The notes under the pieces: model-generated
Databases searched by the model: none
What the model saw: only the letters and a program-made list of their open reading frames with translations
What the model was told of the DNA's origin: nothing
Shown here: piece by piece, positions 47,735-59,547 of the stretch
How the letters are laid out: each line of letters opens with the position of its first letter
Numbering within the stretch: position 1 is the first letter of the stretch
Assembly (NCBI GenBank): GCA_947069175.1
Contig: CAMTDV010000028.1
Coordinates: forward strand, 69,362,157 to 69,426,156
Origin: Scalesia atractyloides
Taxonomy: Eukaryota; Streptophyta; Magnoliopsida; Asterales; Asteraceae
Direction of reading: 5' to 3'
DNA length: 64,000 bases
Translations under genes and position numbers: made by a program

Positions 47735-49119
47735 ATGTCTTCTAACCTCACCCGTAGGAAGATGAGAGCAGGAAAAGCCCGCGAGCGCATGGCTGCCCTA
47801 ATCGCTCAACAAATGGCTGCCGTAATACCCAACATTGTAATCCAAGTCCAACAAGCACTTACCGCTAATCCTGTCAGTCAAGAAAATCAAAACGTTATCA
47901 ACTCTCCCCCAAATACCACTAAATGCACCTACAAGCATTTCAAATCATGCGACCCTCCGAAATACAAAGGGACTGAAGGTGTCACTGCTCTCCTCCATTG
48001 GTTTGAAGAAATGGAGAATACTTTTCTAAATTGCGATTGCCCTGACGATCACAAAGTGCGATATGCTACCGGTCGTTTATATGGAATAGCACTTACTTGG
48101 TGGAATACAGAGAAGGCCAAACGAGGTGTTGAAGATGCTATAACTTTAACTTGGAATGAATTGAAGGAAATCATGACCAGACGATTTTGCCCAAGGAGCG
48201 AAATCAAGAAATTAGAAGATGAATTTTATTCGTTGAAGCAAAAGGAAGGAGACCACACCACGTACAACAAAAGATTCCTCGAGTTACATCAAATGGTTCC
48301 CAACATGTTCCCTCCCCTCTACCGTTTGATCGAGCACTACATTCGTGGTCTTCCGTCAAAGATTCAAGACTCTGTAATAAGTACCACGCCTGCAACTTTG
48401 GAAGCAGCAATGGAGCTAGCAACAACGCTCACCGAGAACCGAATCCGAAACAAAGACTTCAAGGAGGAGAAGAAGAAGGATAAAGCATCGACTGAAACCT
48501 CCGACTACACCCAAACCGAATCCCCTTCTCAACCCAATTTTAAGAGAAAAAGAGACGGGCAACTTTTCGCTACTACCCAACGTAATCAACCAGTTTTACA
48601 CGCCATACCCATCCAAGCTTCCCAATCACTCAAGTGGCACCCAACTCAACTTACCCAAATAAGAAATCATATCTTGGACCTCACCCTCGATGCAACAACT
48701 GTTTTTATCACCATCCCCTTACCTTACCTTGTCGACTATGTGCAACTTGTGGACGCTATGGTCATTTGAGCAAGGTTTGCCGCACCTTTCAAAACCAAAT
48801 CTCTTCCCCTACTCAAAACATGGTCCAAACCTATCAACAACCCCAATATCCCATGTTCCCATATGTTCGAGCTTGTTTCAATTGTGGCGACCCTACCCAC
48901 TTTAGAAACACGTGCCCTCGATTGGTTAACATCATAAACGCTCAAGCCCAATCAAACCCAGTTAACCAAGTAAACCAAGAAAACCCAACCGCTAGGCCAC
49001 CAGCAAGAGGAAGAGTCTTCAACATCAACGCCAATCATGTCGAAGATAATGACGGCCCAAACAAAGATACCCAACTAGTCCTCATCACCGAAAATCCAGA
49101 TTCAACTCCAATCGTTTAG
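47735..49119 (+). pseudogene. gag of the TR-GAG element, one frameshift
   Basis: Starts MSSNLTRRKMRAGKARERM. The capsid-like Retrotrans_gag region covers about residues 105-205 (VRYATGRLYGIALTWW, FLELHQMVPN, YIRGLPSKIQD). A shift near 48630 moves to the second frame, which carries CATCGRYGHLSKVC and CFNCGDPTHFRNTC, both CX2CX4HX4C zinc knuckles. It ends at a stop at 49117-49119 with no protease behind it. The long frames on both sides suggest either a recent mutation or a translational shift. Gag forms the particle; the missing enzymes must come from another element. Confidence 0.85.
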
Positions 49120-51126
49120 TTTTATGTTTTTCTTTATCACATAGAACCAATCATAACTTAAGGATAAAGCCAATGGGAATTTGACAAGAGTATGGTGGAT
49201 ACGCCGCTGGTACTTCCTATATATAAGTATTCTTGTCAAAGGATCAGAAGCATTATCTGGCGGTTATGAGAGGTTCCATGTGTAAACTGTTTGAGTAATT
49301 ATTGTTTATTATTTTCAGTACATGCAATTTCATAGGCCGCCGCTCCCCATTACATTATGAGCGTTGAGCATGTTCCCCATTTCATTATGAGGTTGAACCT
49401 GGCGTGCCCACATACGATCGGCTCCGTTTGATTGAGCCTTGATCGCACAGACATTTTCATTTTCAGTACATGCAATACGATCGGCTCCGTTTGATTGAGC
49501 CTTGATCGCACAGACATTTTCATTATCAGTATCTTGTGGTTGTTGTGTTTGTTGTAGAGTCACATAGAACTAATCATAACTTGCGGATAAAGTCAATGAG
49601 AATTTGACGAGAATATGGTGGATACGCCGCTGGTACTTCCTATATATAAGTATTCTTGTCAAAGGATCGGAGGCATTATCAGGCGGTTATGAGAGGTTCC
49701 ATGTATAGGTTGTTTGTGTGGTTATTGTTTAGATTAAATTTATTATTTTCAGTACATGCAATACGATCGGCTCCGTTTGATTGAGCCTTGATCGCACAGA
49801 CATTTTCATTATCAGTATCTTGTGGTTGTTGTGTTTGTTGTAGAGTCACATAGAACTAATCATAACTTGTGGATAAAGTCAATGAAAATTTGACAAGAAT
49901 ATGGTGGATACGCCGCTGGTACTTCCTATATATAAGTATTCTTGTCAAAGTATCGGAGGCATTATCAGGCGGTTATGAGAGGTTCCATGTATAAGCTGTT
50001 TGTGTGATTGCTGTTTAGATTAAATTTATTATTTTCAGTACATGCAATACGATCGGCTCCGCTTGATTGAGCCTTGATCGCACAGACATTTTCATTTTCA
50101 GTACATGCAATACGATCGGCTCCGTTTGATTGAGCCTTGATCGCACAGACATTTTTTCATTTTTAGTATTTTGTGTTTGTTGTATTGGTTGTAGAGTCAT
50201 ATAGGACTAATCATAATTCACTGATAAAACCAATGAAAATTTGACGAGAATATGGTGGATACGCCGCTGGTACTTCCTATATATAAGTATTCTTGCCAAA
50301 GGATCAGAGGCATTGTCAGACGGTTATGAGAAGTTCTATGTAGGATTTAATAGTTTCTTGGTAACTAATCATAATTTGCGGATAAAACCAACGAAAATTT
50401 GACAAGAATATGGTGGATACGCCGCTGGTAATTCCTATATATAAGTATTCTTGCCAAAGGATCAGAGGCATTATCAGGCGGTTATGAGAAGTTCCATGTA
50501 GGATTTAGTATTGTCTTGGTTGAAATTTGTTACATTTATATCATCTCGCTATTTAAAGAAATTGGATTGTGTTCCATTTCTACATAAACTAACCTCTCCA
50601 TCATAACAAACGAGAGAGGAACTGTCACCATTCAAACATATATGCTATCAGAATGTGGATTCAAATATTGGTTGTTGTGTTATTTATGTTCTATAGTCAT
50701 AGAACCAATCATAACTTACTGATAAAACCAATGAAAATTTGACAAGAATATGGTGGATACGCCGCTGGTACTTCCTATATATAAGTATTCTTGTCAAAGG
50801 ATCAGAGGTATTGTTAGATGGTTATGAGAAGTTCCATGTAGGTTGTAGTATTAGGAGTTTTGCTTTAGGATATAACCATATCCTTCCAAACATATCCAAA
50901 CTCTTATGCATGATATCATATTTAGCGAATCAACTCTGCTTATCAATATTTTTACAGTAGGCAACAAAAAGCGATTCTTGTAATAGGGTACTTAACCCTT
51001 ACAAGGAACGTTACCGCCTCAAACAAAAACTTAAACCCTTACTTTTCTAAGTATGTAACTTTCAAACTAAAACACCATCATTTTTAGTTAAATATATCAC
51101 TACTTAAATTTCGGGACGAAATTTCT
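49120..51126 (+). repeat. Repeat-rich non-coding region of the TR-GAG element
   Basis: Six copies of a long unit containing ATGGTGGATACGCCGCTGG (starting near 49191, 49615, 49901, 50251, 50410 and 50750), mixed with several ACGATCGGCTCCG units (49410-50150). In each long unit TTTGACAAGAATA and TATTCTTGTCAAA can form a stem around a loop of about 45 nt. It takes the place where pol lies in autonomous elements. Confidence 0.8.
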
Positions 51127-51142
51127 AAAAAGCAGGGGATAC
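51127..51142 (+). other. Polypurine tract of the TR-GAG element
   Basis: AAAAGCAGGGGATAC just before the 3' LTR. Confidence 0.75.
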
Positions 51143-51328
51143 TGTAACATCCGTCAAAAAAACGGATTTTACCAAACCCGCTCCGTTTATTAACCGAACA
51201 ATCAGTTAAAAATTTTGTTGCGAATTTAATGCCCAAAATAATTTTAAACAATACATAATTAATTATTAAATTGGAATATATAATTTGTTTTTGAAAAACT
51301 GTTAAAAATAAGAAAATAAAAATAAAAT

Positions 51329-51410
51329 GTTTCTACCGGGTTTCGAACCCGGGTCAGTCAACCGGTTCAGCAGAAACTTAACACACACACACTCAACCAC
51401 TGCGCCACTT
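51329..51410 (-). other. Antisense serine/leucine-tRNA-like module (3' LTR)
   Basis: Copy of 44511-44592 with one visible change. Confidence 0.55.
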
Positions 51411-51668
51411 GCATTTCTTGTGAATTAATGGAGACAAATAATTCATATCATAAATCTCAAGTTGAAATAAAGACGCGCCCAAATGCAGTCGTCGGAAATC
51501 CCGGCGATCTCGCGAGATTGGACGGTTTCTTCAAGTCTTAACGTAAACATTTAAACCTACATCGGTTAAAACCGACGACTGAACCCGCGACACAAGCTAT
51601 AACCGCCGGAAAGTTTTTAACCGACGAATCAAGTCGGAAATCTGACCAAATTCATCGATGACCTGCCC

Positions 51669-51675
51669 TATAAAT
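51669..51675 (+). promoter_or_regulatory. LTR TATA box (3' LTR)
   Basis: TATAAAT, equivalent to 44851. Confidence 0.6.
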
Positions 51676-52110
51676 ACCTCCTCGAACCTCTGCAAGCTTT
51701 TTCGCTCAAAACCGCACCTTTACCCGACGTAATTTCACTCGCCGGAAAACTTCTGCACATCGCCGGAAAACCGAACCCTTCACTTCTGAGCCTTACTGAA
51801 CCCCCAGAGCTTATACCGAAGTCACCCACATCCATTTCAAGCTTTCCGAAGACTCTCCGCCGCAGGACACACGTCGCCGGAAGTGTCTGCTGTCACCGGA
51901 GTTTCGCCGGAGAAACAGAGGAGTCCAGTCGGTATACCTTACGCTTAATCCTTCATTCTTTTTATTTAATCTCACATGTAATTAACCATCAGACACTAAC
52001 GAACATGATTTAATCTTCGAACCAGTCGGACTTCCGATTCTGGTTAAAATCTAACGAAGAAGACGAAGTGTCCGTTGTCTATAAGTTTAATTTAAATCAA
52101 GTTATAACTC

Positions 52111-52678
52111 GGGTTAGACACACAGTCCAGCGGTGGACTGTGTGCACATTAAACACGTAAACGTCTCGAGTTCGAATCTTGTTCCACGCATGCTTACCTT
52201 AATAAAAATGTCATTTTTTGTTAACCGAACCGGAGTCACCGCTGTACATGTTAAGTTTAATAATAACCGGAATAATAACCAAGATAGACACACAGTCCAG
52301 CGGTGGACTGTGTGAATGTTTAAACACACGTCACGAGTTCGAATCCGGACTACCGCACCGGTCCGGACAATTATCCAACCTTTTTAAATAAGGCGGAACT
52401 GAGATTATTTAATTGTATATAAGTATAATAAAAATCAGGTTATATAACAAGTTAAACACAGTGTGTTAACCTAAACCACAGGTCCCGGGTTCGAGACCTG
52501 TGGAGCGCACCGAGTCACTGATTAAAATCTTTTTAGAAATAAGTTAATTTTCGGATTAAGCTAATTAATATATAAATATAATTAAAACAGAAATATTTCA
52601 GGTTAGACATGTAGCTCAGTTGGTAGAGCTGCGTGCACGCGTACGGGAGGTCTCGGGTTCGAGCCTCACTCAGCGCAC
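52111..52678 (+). repeat. tRNA-like tandem array (3' LTR)
   Basis: Four units with modules at 52111-52190, 52281-52360, 52450-52512 (hairpin lost) and 52601-52678. Spacing is 170, 169 and 151 bp; the last is shortened by the hairpin loss. Confidence 0.65.
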
Positions 52679-53755
52679 ACATACACGCATACGAACCGGT
52701 CAAAGTCAACAGTCAATGGTCAACGGTCAAAAAAGTCAACATTTTTTTTATTTTTTTATTTATTTATTTTAATTAAAAATCAATTAAAAATACTTAAAAA
52801 TAACATTTTTAAGGTTAGAAAATAGCCTTAAACTCACAAAAATACACCCAACAATCCTACTAAAATGGATTAATAAAATCCGTTTACTTACCAAACCATA
52901 ATGCTATTTATCTAGGTTAATTTCACTCGTGGTTAAAACCACTTCGCGTGCATTCAACATCATCAACCGAACGCACCCACTGTGAGTGAATCTTACAACT
53001 CCCCCTTTTTAATTACACGTTTTGGGGTGTGTCATGTGTTACAAAATAATTAACTCGTTTATTTAAACTTGTGCCATACCATATTGTGATCTAAACTTAG
53101 ATTGTTTATATTGTTGTGGTGATGTATTTCATTTTGTCAACTTTTATGAAAGTCATTCATTAAGCCCATTAGTTCCTCGTGGGAGACGAGTTGAGCAACG
53201 CGTGCCTCAAAACAAATCCATTATTGTTCATGTGTGTTTTATTGAGTTTATATTGTTTGTAGTTATGTATTTTATATTGTCAAGTTTATGCAATTCATTC
53301 ATTAGGCCCATCAGTTCCTCGTGAGAGACGAGTTGAGCAACGCGTGCCTCTAAACGATCCATTATTGTTCATGTGTGTATTGTTTATTATTAAATTGATT
53401 GGTGAATAAGTTTACATCCATTTTTACTCATGTGTGGTTGTGCACTTATTTTATAATCAATTAAATAAACTTTTTCAAATGTTTTCTATAGGATTCACTC
53501 GCCAACTTTTTGTTGATCCAAAAACCCTTTTTACACATGATACAGGTGAACAGGATGAAGCAAGGAAAACATAGGAAATGCCTTAGAAGAAAACAATGAA
53601 GCCTAGATTGATATTTAGGACATGTTGTAATATTGATTGTAATTTTCCATTAAAGTGTATTAATGAATATGAAACGTTAAAATAAATGTCATGAGCTTTG
53701 ATGATAACCCAATCATACCCCGATCACCTTTTCTGCTGCGGGTCGGGGTGTGACA

Positions 53756-54191
53756 TCCTTTTGATTAACAAATGCTGGAGACTCTTATGCTCAGTGTATA
53801 TAATACATTTTGTACCATATAAGTAATGTCTCTACAACTTAAGTGCAAATACAACAACACCCAATTCTAAATCATGGGTGGTGTAATTCCTTTCATGCAC
53901 TTTTAATTGTCGTGATGCATAAGCAAAATTACCTTGCATTTTTTGCTTTAGCACACACCCCATGCCAGTGTGCGAGGCATCACAGTAAACTACGAAATCT
54001 TCAATACCCTCAGGTATAGATAACAAAGGAGCATTATTCAACTTGTGTTTTACAATCTCAAAAGATTCTTATTGTTTTGGACCCCAGTCAAACTTAACAT
54101 TCTTACGGGTCAAAGTAGTTAAAGGAGTGGCTTTCCTTGAAAAGTTCTCAATGAACCTCCGATAATATCCAGCCAATCCTAAGAAGCTACG
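53756..54191 (-). pseudogene. Z RT end and RNase H start
   Basis: On the minus strand from 54191: RSFLGLAGYYRRFIENFSRKA, a stop after WGPKQ, then NAPLLSIPEGIEDFVVYCDASHTGMGC with the first RNase H Asp intact, and NYTTHDLELGVVVFALK. It joins the RNase H end at 44324 across the gag-only element. The 5' side is cut by LTR Y at 54192; CTACG (54187-54191) is one half of the expected TSD. Confidence 0.8.
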
Positions 54192-56857
54192 TGTCAAACC
54201 CCAACCTATGGCGGAAACATCGGAGTGAGACGATAACGAGATCGCTCATTGCTCACAACGCTAATAATGACAATATCTAATTTAAAGTCGAATTTCATTT
54301 CAAGAATATTTGTCAAAATACAACACTGAAACAAATACAACAATTAAAATTAACACAACACAACAAAACTGATACAACAACATTAACCTAAACGTCTAAA
54401 TGTGTGTATCTAAATCCTTGCTATTTGATTTCATAGCATCCTCTTCATCAACCTACATGTTTTAAAATAACAATTCAATGCAAAAGCTAAGGCGAGTACA
54501 CTAGTTTAAGCATAGCATATGTATACGAATGAAGTTTAAACAAATCCTCATGGTAACTATGATTCTACAAGAGCATATACAAGGCATGCAATACTACTAG
54601 TCAAACCCTTAACGCAATCACGATGTTTTAACATGGCCTCAAGATTACACGATGGAGGGGGATGCGTTACTTCCTATAGCGCTTATACATGTCAAACGAA
54701 GGCTTAAAACAAGTTAATGACTAAAGTATCACATAAAGAATGTCCAAGATATAAGCATCAAGTAATCGTATCAAGTATTCATGTGTATAGGATTGTTTGT
54801 GCATTTCATAAAGTTTAAGTATTGTGGTTTTGGTATAAGTAAACATGTTACACCCAAAAGTGTTGTAAACGAAAAGTGGGTCGAGTGTACTCACGGTTTT
54901 GCTAAGTCTTCAGACTTGACAAGTCCGTGAAGATGGTTGATTGATGGGATGAACGCCGAGTTATCCAAAAGAGGAAAACGAGGGCGTATGAGTAATGAGT
55001 TTGACGGAGGATTTGGATTATTCGAGCATGATTAAAATAAAGTGCGATAAAGTATTATGATACAAAAGTATTCACTAAGATGTAGAACTTGTTCTTGATA
55101 CTATAGTAACCCATAAGGGTTGAATGTGATTTCATAGGTTCGGGACTTATTAGAATCGTGACAAGGAACTAAATACTTTAGTGGTAACTTAATAACTTGA
55201 TAGGTGATTAATAGGTGATTATATAGTCATTATCAAGGTTTTGGTTTTTAGGATTATAATATAGTCCATGGAGATTATATGTACATAATAATAAACTATA
55301 CTAACAAGGATTTCATAGAAGTCATGGAGGAGGTAGGAGGTAGAACCATCCATTTAGGAACCTCGAATAACGTTCACCACTACACATGTTACCATAGGTA
55401 ACAAGGAGGGTACTAGAACAATAATATGAACAAGAATGTAAATGACAAGAATGTAAAGTGTGTCATCTTGATACCAAGGAGCCAAGTGAAACTACAACCC
55501 AGTGAGCACATATTGACACACGTCAATGGCTAGGCGGGGTTTTGACACTTTAGGTCTAACAAACTAACTTGGGATCATGATGAAAATCACCAAGTGATGT
55601 ATGGTCTCGAGTTAGGATAGCCCAAGCTAACCATGGTGGACACACATGAACAAGTCTATGAACTTGCATCACTTGTGAGCTTGAAGCTCTATGAAAACAG
55701 AATTTTTGTGAGGATAAATCCTCTATTTTGAATGTCTCAACCTTGTTTTTAAGCCTAACCAACCATAAGAGTGGTTGTAAGCATTAGGACATAGGTTTGA
55801 GATGAGTTAAACTTAAGTTGGATGAAGAGATATAAGTTTTGAAAAGTTTTTGAAAACAAACAGAAAGTTTTTGGACATTTCAGTGTATTCCAGGTCGGAT
55901 TTCTCCATGGAGAACCCTAGGATTCAAATGTAAAGTTTGTCCAAGTGTTTAGAAAGAAGAATGAGATGATTTCGTTAAGAAATGAGCAAGATATGCTCAC
56001 TTTTGTAAGATAGGTAATTTGCTAGAATCTTGGAATTTGGCAGCTGATTTGGAGGGTTTTAAGAGAGATTTGAGAGAGATTAAAGTGTAAAAATGCTTGG
56101 ATTAGAGGTGGGTTTTATAGGGAGGGTTTGGGTTAGTTGTTAGGCGAGTTTAGCTGTGAATTAAATGTAAAAAAAAGGTTTAAAACTCAAAAACCCGCCC
56201 CCAAAGGGCTGCTGCCTGCCCTTGTTCGCGATCAGCATCAACATGAAACACATCTTAAAAGCTTTGTGTTTCCGGGTTCTAACAAGAGTAACGCGCCGGA
56301 GGAGTGGTTGAGTTGTTGCTTGTTGAATCGGGGGTCCCGGGTTCGAGTCCCGTGGATCCCGGTTTTGTTGACTTATTTTCTCTTTTTTTATTAATTAAAA
56401 CTTTTAAATTAGTTTACAAAAAATGGCAAGAATAGCCCTTGAAGTTAAAGAATTCAAGAATTGCAATTTGGACCTTGGACTTTATTAAAGAAAGGTACAT
56501 GTTAACATTTAAATTCTAAATGTTAATATATTTATAAAAAATTAGCATTTTAATTTTTGTAAAAAAAAAGAAATTAATTAATTTTATTAACTAATTTAAT
56601 TAATTAATTTAATCGGTTTTACAAGCGTTTTCGTAACGAATTTTGTTTAATGATTACGAGTTTCACGGATCACAAGCGTTTTCAATCATGTACAACATTA
56701 TAACGAATGAATATTAAGAATCTTGATTTCATTATGATCATAGTCTTGGTTTTATAATGATGCGGTTAAAGATGATTACGAGAATTACAAGCTTCCAAAA
56801 TATGGAATTACAATACACGGTTTCTAAATAAAGGAACTAGGGAAGCAGGGCGTTATA
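54192..56857 (-). repeat. 3' LTR of element Y
   Basis: On the minus strand it starts TATAACGCC (a TG to TA change compared with X) and ends GGGTTTGACA; 2666 bp. It shares its 3' end, GCTATGAAATCAAATAGCAAG block and start with LTR X but is longer. It carries an antisense tRNA-like module. Confidence 0.85.
56291..56390 (+). other. tRNA-like module antisense to LTR Y
   Basis: CGCCGGAGGAGTGGTTGAG (A-box region) and CCCGGGTTCGAGTCCCG (B-box GGTTCGAGTCC is consensus), followed by a T7 run at about 56383-56389. It looks like a serine/leucine-tRNA-derived Pol III unit. The plus-strand module is absent from LTR X. Confidence 0.55.
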
Positions 56858-56873
56858 GTCTCCCCTCCTTTAG
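56858..56873 (-). other. Polypurine tract of Y
   Basis: AAAGGAGGGGAGAC on the minus strand, adjacent to LTR Y. Confidence 0.8.
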
Positions 56874-56891
56874 GAAAATTCGTCTCGAAAT

Positions 56892-58069
56892 TTAGGAAGA
56901 CTCAACGAATAGATGCGGATACTTGGCCTTCATATCATTCTTGAGTTCCCAAGTAAATTCAGCGCCACGTTTTCCTTCCCATCGAACCTTGACGATAGGG
57001 ATTCGACTGGGCCTTAGTTGCTTGATCCCTCGGTCCATGATTTCGACCGGTTTTTCCACAAAGTGCAATGTCTTGTTGATTTGAAGATCTTCGAGTGGGA
57101 CTTGAAGTCCTTCTTCAGCTAGACATTTCTTCAAGTTTGAAATGTGAAATACAGGATGAACATTGTTGAGCGCTTGAGGTAGATCCAGTCTATACGCTAC
57201 CTTGCCAATCCTTTCGAGAATCTTGAAAGGACCCACATAGCGAGGAGCGAGTTTGCCTTTCTTACCAAAACGAACAACGCCCTTCCAAGGGGACACCTTG
57301 AGAAGCACAAGGTCACCTACGCTGAATTCCAAAGGCTTGCGTCTTTTATCGGCATAACTCTTTTGTCGGCTTCGAGCTTTAAGGAGACTATCACTTATTT
57401 GTAGAATCTTGTTCGTCTTCTCTTGTATTAGTTCGGGATCGGGAGTTGTACGTCTCCGATCTCGTGCCAACCAATAGGCGAACGACACTTACGACCATAC
57501 AATGCTTCAAATGAAGCCATTTGAATACTTGCGTGATAGTTGTTTTTGTCCGAGAATTTTACCAAGGGTAAGTGGGAATCCCAGCTGCCGCCAAAATCGA
57601 TTATGCATGATCGAAGCATATCCTCTAGAGTTTGGATAGTACGCTCGGTTTGATCGTCAGATTGAGGGTGAAAAGCGGTACTAAGGTTCAAACGAGTGCT
57701 AAGGGCAGATTGAAAAGTTTGCCAAAGAAGGGAAGTGAAATGAGCGTCACGATCGGAAATGATGTCAATGGGCGTACCATGACGACTGATGATCTCACTC
57801 GTGTAGATATGAGCCAATTTCTCGACTTTGTAATTTTCACGAATGGCAAGGACGTGAGCAGATTTGGTCAGACGATCGATGATAACCCAAATGTTGTCAT
57901 GACTCGAAGGAGTACGAGGCAATTTCGTAATGAAATCCATGGCAATACTCTCCCATTTCAAGACAGGGATTTCAGGTTGTTCGAGTAGGCCAGAGGGACG
58001 TTGATGTTCTGCCTTGACTTTAGAACAGGTCAGACACTTCGACACGTAAAGAGCGATATCACGTTTCAT
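56892..58069 (-). pseudogene. Y integrase core and chromodomain
   Basis: Integrase: MDFITKLP, IDIISDRD and HPQSDDQTE give the three acidic regions, followed by FGGSWDSHLPL and EALYGRKCRSP. A frameshift near 57450 leads to RQKSYADKRRKPL, VLLKVSPWKG, HPVFHISNLKKCL and a chromo-like end with VKVRWEGKRGAEFTWE and KYPHLF. It directly precedes the polypurine tract. The chromodomain type marks a chromovirus-like Ty3 element that targets chromatin (family knowledge). Confidence 0.85.
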
Positions 58070-58939
58070 TCTGGGCCACTAATAAGACGTACGAAGATAA
58101 TGGTACATCTTGTCAGCACCAGGGTGTACGGGATATCAGGATTTATGAGCTTCATCCATCAAAGTGGTTCGAAGAGTACCACGATCAGCAATCCACATGC
58201 AGCCATGATAGTACAGGATACCATTTTTCTTCTGCTCAAGTGGCGTTTCGTCGCCGGTATTCAACTCAGTTTCGAGGTTGCCCTCGTTAATGGTTGAATA
58301 TTGCGCATCTCGAATCAGATGGTGGAAATTTTCCACGGTTTTGCGACAACAAACACTCTTCACATGAGTCTTACGACTAAGTGCATCGGTCACAACATTC
58401 GCTATGCTAGGATGGTAGCGAATGTTATAGCCGTAGTCATTTAACAATTCCACCCAACGACGTTGCCGCATGTTGAGGTCTTTTTGGTCAAAGATATGCT
58501 GTTGGCTCTTATGATCGGTGAAGATCGTACACTTTGTACCGTAAAGGTAGTGTCGCCAAATCTTTAACGCAAAGACAACCACACCAAGTTCAAGATCGTG
58601 CGTAGTATAGTTTCTCTCATGTATCTTGAGTTGTCTCGACACGTAAGCGATAACCTTGTTCCGTTGCATGAGAACGCAACCAAGACCTTGGTTAGAAGCA
58701 TCACAATATACGACGAAGTTGTCATTTCCATCTGGAAGAGTAAGGATAGGAACATTACAAAGCATGTCCTTGAGCGTTTGGAAGGACTCCTCTTGTTTAG
58801 GACCCCAAACAAAAGGTTTATCTTTTTGCATCAAGGAGGTCAAAGGAATGACAATCTTCAAAAAGTTCGAAATGAAAAGGCGATAATACCCAGCTAGGCC
58901 AAGAAACAAATGAATCCCCAGACGGCGATTTAGGTGCAA
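58070..58939 (-). pseudogene. Y RT end, RNase H and integrase N-terminus
   Basis: FLGLAGYYRLFISNFLK, VVYCDASNQGLGCVLMQ (RNase H first Asp intact), YTTHDLELGVVVFALK, TDHKSQQHIFDQKDLNMRQRRW, DALSRK, and the start of the integrase zinc-binding region (about 58136). In-frame stops separate it from the integrase core (58069). Compared with Z, roughly 50 residues of RT before RSFLG are missing, so an internal deletion joined about 58950 to 58940. Confidence 0.8.
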
Positions 58940-59547
58940 GCCAATTCTTAACAGCTCCCATGTTCTTCTTTCATCTTGGAGTAGATGAGAATATCGTCGA
59001 TGAAGACAATAACAAAACGATCAAGAAACGGCTTACACACGTGGTTCATTAAATCCATGAACACGGCAGGCACATTAGTCAAACCAAAAGGCATGACCAC
59101 AAACTCGTAGTGTCCATAACGTGTGTGGAATGCGGTTTTGGGTATATCTTCTTCGAGAACTCGAAGTTGATGATAACCAGAGCGGAGATCAATCTTTGAA
59201 AAGCACATCGCGCCTTGTAATTAATCGAAGAGATCGTCAATGCGAGGAAGTGGATAGCGGTTCTTGACTGTGAGCTTGTTGAGCTCACGATAGTCAATAC
59301 ACATGTGGAATTATCCATCTTTCTTCTTGACGAAGAGTACGGGAGCGCCCCAAGGAGAAGTACTAGGGCGTATAAAGCCCTTATCAAGAAGTTGTTGAAG
59401 CTGGCTTGATAGCTCTTGCATCTCCGAAGGTACTAATCGATACGGAGCGTATGAGGTCAATACGAAAGTCAACAGCACGAGGAGGGGGAAGACCAGGAAG
59501 GTCATCCGGAAAGACACCTGGGAATTCACAAACGATGGGAACATCAC
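58940..59547 (-). pseudogene. Y reverse transcriptase, broken
   Basis: YAPYRLVPSEMQELSSQLQ, WGAPVLFVKKKDG, then a stop and a frame change. FSKIDLRSGYHQL follows a stop at 59219 replacing a Gln. HTRYGHYEFVVMPFGLTNVPA and the catalytic IVFIDDILIYSK block are intact. The frame ends shortly after the catalytic block because of the deletion. Confidence 0.8.

Larger units (their letters stand above)
44325..53755 (+). mobile_element. Complete gag-only LTR retrotransposon (TR-GAG type), family B
   Basis: 9431 bp with perfect TCCTT target duplication (44320-44324 and 53756-53760), two family-B LTRs of 2630 and 2613 bp, tRNA-iMet primer site, one gag gene, a repeat-rich non-coding region and a polypurine tract. 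No protease, RT, RNase H or integrase can be found. This matches the published class of terminal-repeat retrotransposons with only a GAG domain, which depend on enzymes from autonomous elements. The LTRs are about 99% alike by eye, so insertion was recent. It sits in the RNase H region of Z. Confidence 0.85.
51143..53755 (+). repeat. 3' LTR of the gag-only element
   Basis: TGTAACATCC to GTGTGACA, 2613 bp. It is nearly identical to the 5' LTR. The largest difference is a 17-nt loss of one hairpin in the third tRNA-like unit (near 52455). Confidence 0.9.
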
